Positions 37,149 through 46,900 of a stretch of DNA of 64,000 nt are shown piece after piece. Numbering within the stretch: position 1 is the first letter of the stretch; every line of letters begins with the position of its first letter. The translations under genes were made by a program, and so were the position numbers. Source of the stretch: Parasponia andersonii (taxonomy: Eukaryota; Streptophyta; Magnoliopsida; Rosales; Cannabaceae); contig JXTB01000106.1 in NCBI GenBank assembly GCA_002914805.1, forward strand, positions 699,318 through 763,317, written 5' to 3'. The notes under the pieces were generated by a model. The model was not told where the DNA came from, made no database searches, and saw nothing but the letters and a program-made list of their open reading frames with translations.

Positions 37149-37607
37149 CTATAGATTATATGCGTCATTATCTCTCAGGAAGGACTACTCTAGTACCGGA
37201 ATATAAACAAATATCCTGAGAATACATATTAATATTCTCATTATAACTACACGAGGATAGGGCAATTGGTGCCTCGTTAAGATTTTAATTTATATGTATA
37301 TATATTTACATATAACTACCGGTAGAGTACTATATATTTGGCTAGTATAGTTCTAAATCCATTTAGTGCATTGAACTCTATCTAACTTGATTTGTAAATA
37401 ATCGATGTTAGTTAATCATTATAATCGTTTACAGAGAAGAAATGCCGAGACTTTGCTTGTACAGACAGCAATATAACTTCGTTTAGAATATATACACATA
37501 TACATACATATAAATGCTGGTGCTAAATATTCTCTTAACTATGACAATTTCGGCAGGGTTCTGAGAAGCATCTTATGCCATCAAGGGCTGCGCTCCTAAA
37601 TAAATGA
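33782..37607 (+). CDS. YAB5: YABBY5-type transcription factor (seven exons)
   Basis: Plant-specific nuclear transcription factor of the YABBY family, which sets abaxial fate and lamina growth in leaves. Exons by splice signals and frame: 33782-33859, 35185-35316, 36049-36181, 36330-36378, 36541-36616, 36723-36791, 37557-37607, giving 195 aa. All six introns are GT-AG. The N-terminal C2C2 zinc finger uses Cys18-X2-Cys21 ([11 protein letters not shown]) and Cys42-X2-Cys45 ([14 protein letters not shown]). The HMG-like YABBY domain, residues about 115-165, contains [40 protein letters not shown] and [31 protein letters not shown] and the C-terminal [14 protein letters not shown] identify the YAB5 clade rather than YAB2, FIL/YAB3, CRC or INO. 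Length and seven-exon structure are normal for the family. All key residues are present and the gene looks intact. Intron 1 (1.3 kb) and intron 2 are rich in TA and CT microsatellites, and intron 2 contains a run of undetermined bases. Confidence 0.95.
35318..35440 (+). repeat. (TA)n and (CT)n microsatellites in YABBY5 intron 2
   Basis: A TA run starts two bases inside the intron 2 donor (about 35318-35341). A (CT)n run at 35406-35438 is followed by more TA. Other TA runs in or near the gene are at about 33886-33915, 34780-34799, 35123-35141, 36213-36231 and 37114-37139. Confidence 0.9.
35504..35547. other. Assembly gap (44 undetermined bases) in YABBY5 intron 2
   Basis: A run of 44 N lies between two stretches that are both CT/agctagc-rich. 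Position and context point to a sequencing or assembly failure in low-complexity DNA. It does not touch an exon. Confidence 0.98.
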
Positions 37608-38290
37608 AGGGGTGATCTTGATTATTAGCAAGAAGTGTTCATCAAAATCCAAGCTTCTTTGAGCGTATGAATTGCCTTATTATAATCAGTTCCATGTCGT
37701 TGTTTGTTGTGAGGAACATATATAAGTACTATATATGATCTTCTATCATGTACTACTTTTTACTAGCTACTTAGCCGGCCGGATATGTTATCTCCATGAC
37801 TTGGAAGTATTTTAAAGCTACTTAATTTACTCTGTCATCTTCCTCAGTTGTCTCCCCATGCTGAAGATAATGACACTGTAATAAATTCCGTGTTTGTTAA
37901 TTTATTGTCTTTCTACTATCATTTGATGAAATTTTACGTAGGGTCCTGTTACTAATGTACCCTCATCAATTCAAACACATTAAATTACAACTTTTCGGTA
38001 GTGCTTTGCACTTGCAGTCTGGCATATATATAGATACACATTTAGGTTTACTATATTATATCGAAAAAGAAAGAATATCAATGTATACTGAGTACTATAA
38101 ATCTATATTTAACTGTGAATGCTAAAAGCTCGAGTTATGTATATGTAGTGCATTATGAAAACTAATATCTTCCGATCGAGATATATGTATTTATAAATCA
38201 TTTGTTTAGAACTTAATTATACAAGAGCTATGGTAATCAATATGTGTATTAATTTCCATGCGTACATTGCTTATCGAATATTATATATAA

Positions 38291-38498
38291 TAGGTATATT
38301 TTTTTTTTACCTATGCTTAGGTATTTATTTTTAGCTGTTGGATCACTGTTAGACGGTGATCCAACGACTATAATAAAGTATATAAAAAGACGCGAATCAT
38401 TAATGTTTTTTCTTTCTTCTATTTTTTACAATAAAAAAATACACATACTAAATTTTTATTTATGCATGGGTAAAAAAAAATACTTATTGAATTGGTGC

Positions 38499-38501
<3 letters not shown>
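38291..38501. mobile_element. MITE in a (TA)n microsatellite, family M, copy 2
   Basis: Related to 15880-16123: the T-tract followed by acctatgcttaggtattta, a tagctgttggatc block (tagccgttagacc in copy 1), the actataataaagt block (gctataatgaagt in copy 1), tcattaatgtt, and taaaaaaaaatac near the right end. Its left tip is shorter than in copy 1. It is flanked by atattatatataata on the left and a TA run of more than 40 bp on the right. Confidence 0.65.
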
Positions 38502-38548
<47 letters not shown>

Positions 38549-38694
38549 TTAAAGGGAAAAAAAACTTCTGATAAACTCTTGATGTGACTAGGTGACAAAT
38601 GTAGGTCGATGATAATTGTATACGATGCCATTCCAAGATTGCTTGCCTTGATCAGCAATTAAGTAGAGCATCCAGTAGTAGGAGTTATTTATCC

Positions 38695-38698
<4 letters not shown>

Positions 38699-38746
<48 letters not shown>

Positions 38747-38823
38747 TTCTTTTAGGAAGCCTTGAAACGGAAAACCCTATATATATATAGTATTCTTTTA
38801 GGAAGCCTTGAAACGGAAAACCC
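38699..38823 (+). repeat. Perfect 46 bp tandem duplication next to a (TA)n run
   Basis: The unit atagtattcttttaggaagc...cttgaaacggaaaaccc occurs twice, at 38741 and 38787, with no visible mismatch, including part of the adjacent TA run (38699-38742). The structure is like that at 5839-5928 and suggests recent microsatellite-assisted duplication. Confidence 0.85.
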
Positions 38824-39484
38824 TTACTGTAAGTTCTTTCAACTGATCGTATTATTCAATGATAAAATCTCACTTGCAATCTTGCATCCAAAAAAAATAG
38901 GTTAGGTTAATTTTATTGGGGTTATGCTCACAAAAATCAAATCTTGATATAGTTCTAAATTCCATGTAAAAGAATGGATAGAGAAAATAGAATGGAAGAG
39001 AGGTCGAATAGAAAAAGATGAGTATTTATAGACAAATAAAGAGTATTTAATAAATTAAAAAACTCTAATAATTAAATAATTAATAATTATTTTTTGGATA
39101 ACACGGTCATAATAGAAAACTTATTGGATAATGTCTGAATATAAATACCTTATAATTATAAATAATAATTATTTATTTTTTGAAATAGGGGTCCATAAAA
39201 ACATAAATACCTATATAACACATATAGGCCATAAAATAAGCCGAACGAATTTTACCTCTTACATACAATACCTGGTTATTTAAGGGGTTTTTATTTCAGA
39301 AAATATACTTTGAAAAATATACATGAGAATACAATAATGAGTATTTTTTTTTCATTTTACTTGTACCCTTAATTAATCAACTAATTATCAGAGGGTTGTA
39401 AGTTTTCTATATCTTTGCATGTTTTAATAAATCTTTTTTTCTCAATTTACTTGTATGTGTTACTAATTACTTTTTTCACGGAAT

Positions 39485-39735
39485 GACATGGTTAATACAA
39501 TCCACATAGTGTGTATATGAATCTTTATGGGTAGCTTGCCCATTAATCTCAACCAAGTACTAGATAGGATAGGAGAGGATTCAAATGGTTAGTAGAATCC
39601 ACATGATGTGTTTATTAATCTTTATGGAGTAGATTGCTCTATTGATCTCACCAAAGGTACAGGGGATAGGAGAGGATTCGAACCTAGGATGTTCGAAATG
39701 ATTGTTCTATCTTGTCGTCCCACCTAAAGTTTGTT
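39485..39735 (-). mobile_element. Possible tRNA-derived SINE with a duplicated body
   Basis: On the - strand the sequence near 39675 reads cctaggttcgaatcctctcc, containing the RNA polymerase III B-box consensus GGTTCGAATCC. About 35-50 bases upstream on that strand lies ggtgggacgacaagatag, a plausible A-box area. The B-box half is present twice in tandem (39485-39583 and 39584-39680), sharing aatccacat, aatctttatgg and gataggagaggattc. No poly(A) tail or flanking duplication was fixed, so the SINE call rests on the promoter boxes. Confidence 0.45.
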
Positions 39736-42700
39736 GAGATTCGAATTCAAGATTTGTTATTAAATATGGCAACTAAGGCTTTAGTAAATATAATTACAGA
39801 AAATTGTACCTTATAAAATAAAAATAATGATAATTCATAATGACATTAATTTATACTATAAAATAAGTTGATACAACATATAGAAGTCCTAGAGACGACC
39901 TTCTATTTGTATCATGATGACCACATAATTCGAATGTTCTTACTTAGATTTGCAAATCTAGCGCAAATTTTAAATGTTGCAATGCATGTATGTAGTGCTC
40001 TAGGAATACTGATTGAGAACCTTTCATTTTCTCTTTGACTTATTTTGAATTATTTGAGATCAGTTGCTGAATGCTGAGTAAGAGTCATGTTCCTTTCACC
40101 TCACTGATCCCAACCAGTTTTGGCAGTGATTGTTGGACATCGTGGAATGGTTTTACAAAATATGGGAAACAATAGAAAATAGTTATAATCCAAGCACAAT
40201 AAATTTTATACATTTGTGACCGTACCAAGGATATCCCCTAGTGTCCTTTAAACAAATCAAGAAACCAGTGTGAAATCCTTAATGCCCCCAAAGTCGATAT
40301 TTTAGACATAAGAAAAAAAAAAAAAAAAAAAAAGAAACAATGAATTGTTTCACTTGGATATATGGTGTTACTACCTTTATCATGGTTTAAAAGAAATTCC
40401 ATTTGTGTACTCATTTAATACCCGTGAGGTATAAGTCAATAGTTTTCTAGTATTACACAACTTTTTGCAGATAACACTGGATAGGTAGGGGCACTTTTAT
40501 GAACAATATATTATATCCACATTTAATATACTTTATCTACAAAAAATTCCACTTGTCACAGTGCTGTTATAAATGAAAGCATGCATCTCTCTCTCTCTCT
40601 CCATCCACCCCAGCTTTGAAACAGAAAGGAGAAAAATGGTAAGTTTCATAATTTCTTCCTTGAAGTTTTCGACGAACAAGGCTACCGCATATGACTTTAT
40701 ACGAGAGGAAATATCTGTAATAATATTGGATGAAATAATTAATAGATTTCGAGAGATAAAGAAAAGGTACTGTTCCTTTTTTCTTTCACAGAGAAAAAAA
40801 AAAGTAAAAATAATATCTAAGAAAAGCTAAGCTCTGTCCAAGCTAGCTAGCATAGAGACTTAGATCCTGCAGCACATAATTAATAAACACGACCTCTGTT
40901 AAAAAGGGTATTTCATGGACCACCATTTTGGCTCTCTGTGGCATCCCATTTCAACATCCACAGAATCCTTATTCATAAAAGCACTAAAGATAGACCAAAC
41001 CCTTTTTCAGATATAATTGCTATAGCGTCATTTGGTTTCATTGTTTCATGTTACATGAATTAATTACTACTTCCACGTACTAATAAAAAGTTTACATTAC
41101 ATGCTCAAAGTTAGCCTTTTGTTACCTATATATATGTCACACTTCTTACCATACAAAAAAAAATCTATCGCCAAACTAAAATAACTAGTTAATGAAAGTA
41201 AGCTTAGAACTTAAAGAATAATAGTTCAATTTTCCTCAGTTGGACATATATTGTAGTAATAGACGGGTCTAAATGATTTTGTCAATCATGGAAGAGCGTT
41301 TGAAGATAGCATTCCTCCTATATTTAAATTTGTAATAGCAGCTATATGTATCACAACATGGAAAATGTTTTATTTTTATACTTCTACTATTCTTTTTTAA
41401 AAAAAAATATGGGGCAAAAGATTTATTATTAAAAGAGAGAGAGATCTGGAAATCACTATTTATGTCATTTCTTATGCATGAGATTTTGGATGGAGAAATA
41501 CTTAACTCGAGAGTGACTCATGGTAATATCTTTTAAGACTCCTTTTGTGTCTATTCCTTGGTATTGGAAGTCGTCATGGATCTATTATATTAGGCTGATC
41601 TCTAACATGAATTTTCATATTTCTTACATCTATCGAAAAGAAAATTCTGTTGCAGACACTTTTATTTTTAGAGCTACGAGTATTTAAACTCTAACTTGGT
41701 GGCAAACTGTTCCATCCTTCATCTATACAACGATTAATAAAAATTTTTCCACACTATATAACTTTTGTTTTTCTTAGTGGCCTATACTGTAACACAATAT
41801 GAAGTTTTTTCTTTTTGTGGTTTTTTTTTTTTTAGATTTTACACAATAAAATTTTTTACTAAGGTATTGTTCAAAAATTAAGACAATAATTTATTTCGAC
41901 AGATCTATTTTACTCTTCTAATGACTTTTTTTTTTCTGTTTTTCAATTGTTACCTCAATCTTTTTGAAGAATATTTATTTTCTAAGGTTATGTATTTTTC
42001 TTTTTATTTTATTTTAATAAATTATTAAAAAATTTCTTAATTTTTTGTGTTTTTAAATTATTTCCTTTGTGTATCATTTTATATATTTAAAGAAAAAAAG
42101 AAAGAAAGGGAGATAGATAGAGAGAGGAGGGCTAGGAAAGTAATACGGCTGTGGTGAGAGCTGGCTAGTAGCTGCTACTACTGCAAACCATTCTGACAAT
42201 TAGAATCTGAAACGTCAAATTCATGTCTGTTAGCATTCATTTCATTTCAATGTCATTTCATCTCTGACTTTATGAACTCACCCCCCTTCCCTTCACCCCC
42301 CTTCGCTTCCGCACTCACTCTCTAGTTTGGATGTTTTCGGCCTCTTTATCTCTCTCTTCTACGTAGGTATTCATGTCCTTTTTAGTTGTTCCCACGCCAT
42401 TTTGAGTGGGCCCGATGCCCATATTTGTGTGGATTTTTACTGTTTATGGGCCCATCTTGTGCAATTTGAACTTGGATGATCCTCAAATGGTGACCCCATA
42501 TAGTACTGAGGGGGTGAGTGACTGGTTCAGCTGAAAGGGATAAGTTCCTTGTTTTATGAAAAATGAAGCAACATGTGATTCCTATGGCATCGTGTTCTTT
42601 ATACACAAAAAAAAAAAAAAAGAAGCATTCATTATTTGATACAAATTCTTCATTGTGTGATAGTTAATGGTGCCACGTGTTATTCTACTTCATTCAAAGG

Positions 42701-43407
42701 TAAAACCTTTTTAGTTATGATTAGTACTAGGCATACCAAATTTGTATCAAAATATACACATATTAATGTGGTGAGATGATGTAGGCGTAGAGTAAAAAAT
42801 ATTAAAACAATACTATGTCATTTATCATACGAGTTAGTCTAAATTTGGTCTTACAAAAAAATAACGGAATTTTAGGTTCATAGGTTCATATTAAGTAAAT
42901 ATCTATTGTTCAAATTATGTATCAAAATGGTCATTATATCAAAATATTACTAATTGTAAAATATAATGTATACAATATAAAAATTATTATACTCAATATA
43001 CAAATTGAAACTGATATATAAGTAGATGTAGCAAGCATAAAAATAAATGTACTTAGTCATTTAATTATAAAAAAAAATAAAAATAAACATCTATTAAAAT
43101 AAAGTGTAAAAAAACACTAATTTTCCTATAAAAATTTGGCATAAAATGTTAGTGTCACTAACATTATGCTGTAGAAATTTGGATATTAGTACTCTGGAGA
43201 GACAGACAAGCATTCTTAGAGTACTTTTGCTTTCTTTAAATATTGTATATGATTTTCCAACCTTAAACACTATAGAGAGACAGAGATGTATACAGTGGTT
43301 TGGTTTTAATTATCACGGTTTTATACTTTGTAATCTAGTTACAAAACCTTGTCAAAACATCATGAACAATCAATGTAATCGGAATGACTACTCTTGTTGA
43401 AGTAGAT

Positions 43408-43623
43408 ATGGAGGGGACCCCAAAGAAGAAAGCTCGGAAGAGACCAGATTGCTATTTAATTTTTGGAGGGGTCAGAACAGAACCAGATTGCAGCGTCAAA
43501 AGAAGAAAATTTAGTTGTGAGGATGTAGATGAATTATTGGACCACAAATATGAGCTGGTCTACTCAAGTTCGAAGCACGCGTTTCAGCTCCAACGGACCC
43601 ATTATTTAGAAAACAATAATTAA
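43408..43623 (+). CDS. Small uncharacterised reading frame (~71 aa)
   Basis: I do not recognise this product. The frame can begin at 43384 or, with a better-looking start, at the second Met at 43408 (MEGTPKKKARKRPDCY). It is highly charged, with a basic KKKARKR stretch near the N-terminus that resembles a nuclear localisation signal, a CSVKRRKFSCEDVDELLDHK middle and a YELVYSSSKHAFQLQ end. Its base composition is clearly less AT-rich than the flanks. It lies about 330 bp beyond the stop of the convergent KAKU4-like gene. It could be a real small gene, an exon of a longer gene, or a captured fragment. There is no domain assignment. Confidence 0.3.
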   Translation: MEGTPKKKARKRPDCYLIFGGVRTEPDCSVKRRKFSCEDVDELLDHKYELVYSSSKHAFQLQRTHYLENNN

Positions 43624-43949
43624 AAAAACAAATAAGAGAGGACCATATAGTTATTTGCACATATTTAAGGGAAAATTATTACATTGTCTAAGCATGTTAG
43701 ATTAATGGTTCTCCTTCAAGCTGACCCACAGGCAATACCATCAATGACAATGAAGGCTTCTTCTAAGCTTAAAGCCCAACAAAACTAAAGGAGGGAAAAC
43801 AAAGCTTGTCCTCAATTGGAAATGATTTTCTCAATGGATTCCAGCTAGTCATTCTATCCCAAGACAACGTAATTTTAATTTCATTCCAATGATTGATCTA
43901 TAACAGTTTGAAGACAAGATAACAAAAAATGTGTCCGTCTTTCTGTCAA

Positions 43950-46900
43950 TTAATAGCAGATGGCATCTTTCTTTATTGAACCGAAAGATAACCTGGGCTC
44001 ATCCGAGCCAAAGCTGAACTTAATGTCTGAAGTATCATTTTGGATTGAAGCACTGCTTGTAGACGGGAAAGAAAATGCGAGGGAAGGCATGGGATTCATT
44101 GACCCAAAGGTGTAGGAAGGAACGGCAGATCCGTCTTTGGGTTGCTGCTGGCTGCTCGCTGAGAATGATGGCATGATGGATGGTGTTGGTGGTTCGGACA
44201 GCACCTCAGAGGTTGTAGAAACAGGAAAAGTAAACCCAGAGCTTTGATCAGAAGAGAATGCCCACTTTGAGTTAGGCTTGTCAATGGAGATATTAGACAG
44301 GACAGGCTTAGTCCCTGAAGCCGCAGGCATCTTTTTTAAGTTTAGTGCCTGAGAAGGAGCAATCGTCGTGCCCTGCCAATTTATCTTATTAGCAACATAA
44401 TTAATTCTTATAAATTCATATACCAGACAATACAAGAAATATACTTGATAACCGTTTAATGCACTGACGTTAGCAATCATCAAAACATCAGTTTTGAAAA
44501 GTATACATACCTCATGTGAATTTCTAATTTGAGACACTCCACCCCCATTGCTAAAGAAAACATCAGAACGAGGATTGCCTACATTATCAACTACTTTTAC
44601 CGTATTTTCCTGACGTGAAACTGTAAAAAGAGAATTGCCCTTATCAGAATTCTCTTGAGCAGGTTTATTTTGGCTATCTTGATTCAAGATCTTATGAGAA
44701 TCAAACCCTTTTACATTCAGTAAGCTATTCTGTGACTTCTGTCCATTTCGATCAACTGAAGGGACACTGGACGAAATGGAATTCTTCCATGCAAAAGTTA
44801 GCTTTAACTCCTCTGACTTATCTTTGGGAGTGGGAGGGTTTCTGTCAATATGCTCCAAGATTGTCCTAGCAATTTGACTAGATTGCGGATGAACAGCTGG
44901 TACACCCACTTCAAAACTTTGATTCTTCTTCCTGTCTACCGACTGAAATCGGGAGCCACTACTTGTTCCACCAGGTTCAAAATTTTTCTTGAAAGCAGGC
45001 AAGAATCCTTGGGAAATATTGGAATTCTCCACCTTTGAAGGCCCAACTGAAGAGGATTCGATAAAACGAGATCCTCTGAAAGGAGTTTGTGTACCAAGTT
45101 TATGTCTTGACCTACGAATTGGTCCAACTGATCCATGATTACCCTCCAATTCAATACTCCTCGACTTTTCCTACACGTGTTAACCAAAAAAAGGTAAATA
45201 CATAAACTAGGTATATTAAATAAACAAGACAATAAAATTGACAGAAAACAGTCTAAGAATTATGTTTTTCAGGGTACAATAAAACATGATGCTTTCATTA
45301 CATTTTATGCTTTAATACTGAACCGTGCTTAAAGATGCACAGAAACAGGCTGTGGATAACAAGGAAATAACAAGTTTCACTATTGCCAAAGAGTTACCAA
45401 AGTTGGTATAGCTAACAGTGTGGGCACATCACTTTCTCCAACTGAACTGTAATCAACAGCTTTTATCAAATTTGACAACTTGAATTATCACTAGCAGTAA
45501 ACATCACAAGCATACAGTAGAAAGGAGTTGGATAAGAACAATAACAAAATGATTAAAAGCGTAAGATAGAAAATAATCCCTTCCCGCATAAACATCTCAC
45601 CTAAGAAGATGAATAAGAAGAAAAGTTACCTCTCCATATATAGGAGTCTCAAATGTTGGCAGGGAAGTAGGTGGTCTCATCCACTTATCGTTATCGCCTT
45701 GGGCGTGCATCAACTGACAGCACAGGAAGGAGGAAACTTATCTCACATAAAGCATGCCTAATTTAGATTAAAAATCAAAATCAGAACTTTTAGTTCCATA
45801 TACCTTGGACTTGGACTTTGAAAAGATTGTTCTGGAGTAAGGGGTTCGTGGAAAATTGTGAAGCCCGAATCTTCCTATTTGACTTTTGGGGGTTAGAAGA
45901 TCACCCTCATCCTGTAGCATAGCACCTGGCCAGCATGCAGATGGCTTAGGTGAAGGTGATGGAATAAATGGCTTTGATGCAAATTCAGCACCATAAAATA
46001 AACTTCTTTCATCTTTTAATGTCATTCCCTTGGAGGAACTGCCTGTTTCTAGTGTTCGGCTTCCCATGTATGCTTTTGCAATATCTATTGGTGAAGCACC
46101 AACTTCATCAGGCATCTGCAAAACTCAGAACAAAAATAAGAATTTTCAGAATTCATACAGATGCAAGTAAGCAAGACATTCTAAAACTGAATGTATAAAT
46201 TCAAAGAAGCAATATAAGTAACAGAAACACAACTGTTAAGCAGTTTAATACATAATTATTAACCCTACAGGAACCAATATTCGCTTCTAGTTCTTACAGA
46301 CTTGCAACCCCTAAATTTTTATTTGGTACAAAATATAGAACATAGATGCATGCAGAAATTATGTATATATGATTGCCTCTGTAAGCAATATAAAGTCCGT
46401 AAAAATTAATTTGGTTGCATGTTAAGTTCATAATCAGAACACTATATACACTTGAATCAAACTTGTGTGACCCTTACAGCAATAAATTGCTGGATGCACT
46501 GTAGTTGGACGAAAGAGTTTAGGCACGAGTCACAAGAGTTGACATGATAGACAATAAGTATATAGCAATAATAAAGAAAGTTAAATTGTGACACTCATAA
46601 CAGATCGGGGAAGGGGTGTTGAAGTTTTCCATACAGAACCATGCAAATCTCTCTGATTTCTGTCAGATGGCGTATTTATAATCCCATGGGATGCTACAGC
46701 ACCCTTGGTTTCTCCTTCTGCAGCAATAATTTGGTATTTCTTTTCTTGCTCCACATTAGGAAGTTCAGCAGCCCTCGAATTTATTATTTGCATTAAACGG
46801 TTCACCTCATCCCTGCAATGAGACAGAGGGAGCTTAGATAGGTGGCATATATAAGAGAAAAAGAGTTGATAAATTAAAATCACTTAGGATAGCGTTTGTA

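Larger units (their letters stand above)
37608..43400. other. Intergenic DNA between YABBY5 and the KAKU4-like gene
   Basis: Apart from the MITE, tandem repeat and SINE-like repeat listed separately, no gene is recognised. AATAAA at about 37879 is a plausible poly(A) signal for YABBY5. A poly(A) tract lies at about 40313-40333. Open frames at 40573-40830 and 42382-42606 have no recognisable features. The 42130-42610 stretch is less AT-rich than its surroundings but unidentified. Confidence 0.5.

Noticed and set aside
39669-39684. Possible tRNA gene from the GGTTCGAATCC B-box
   Set aside because: No cloverleaf arms or acceptor stem can be formed around it. A SINE is the better explanation.
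40573-40830. Possible short gene starting near a TATAAAT and a CT run
   Set aside because: The peptide has no recognisable features, and the stretch is low-complexity with no splice partner found.
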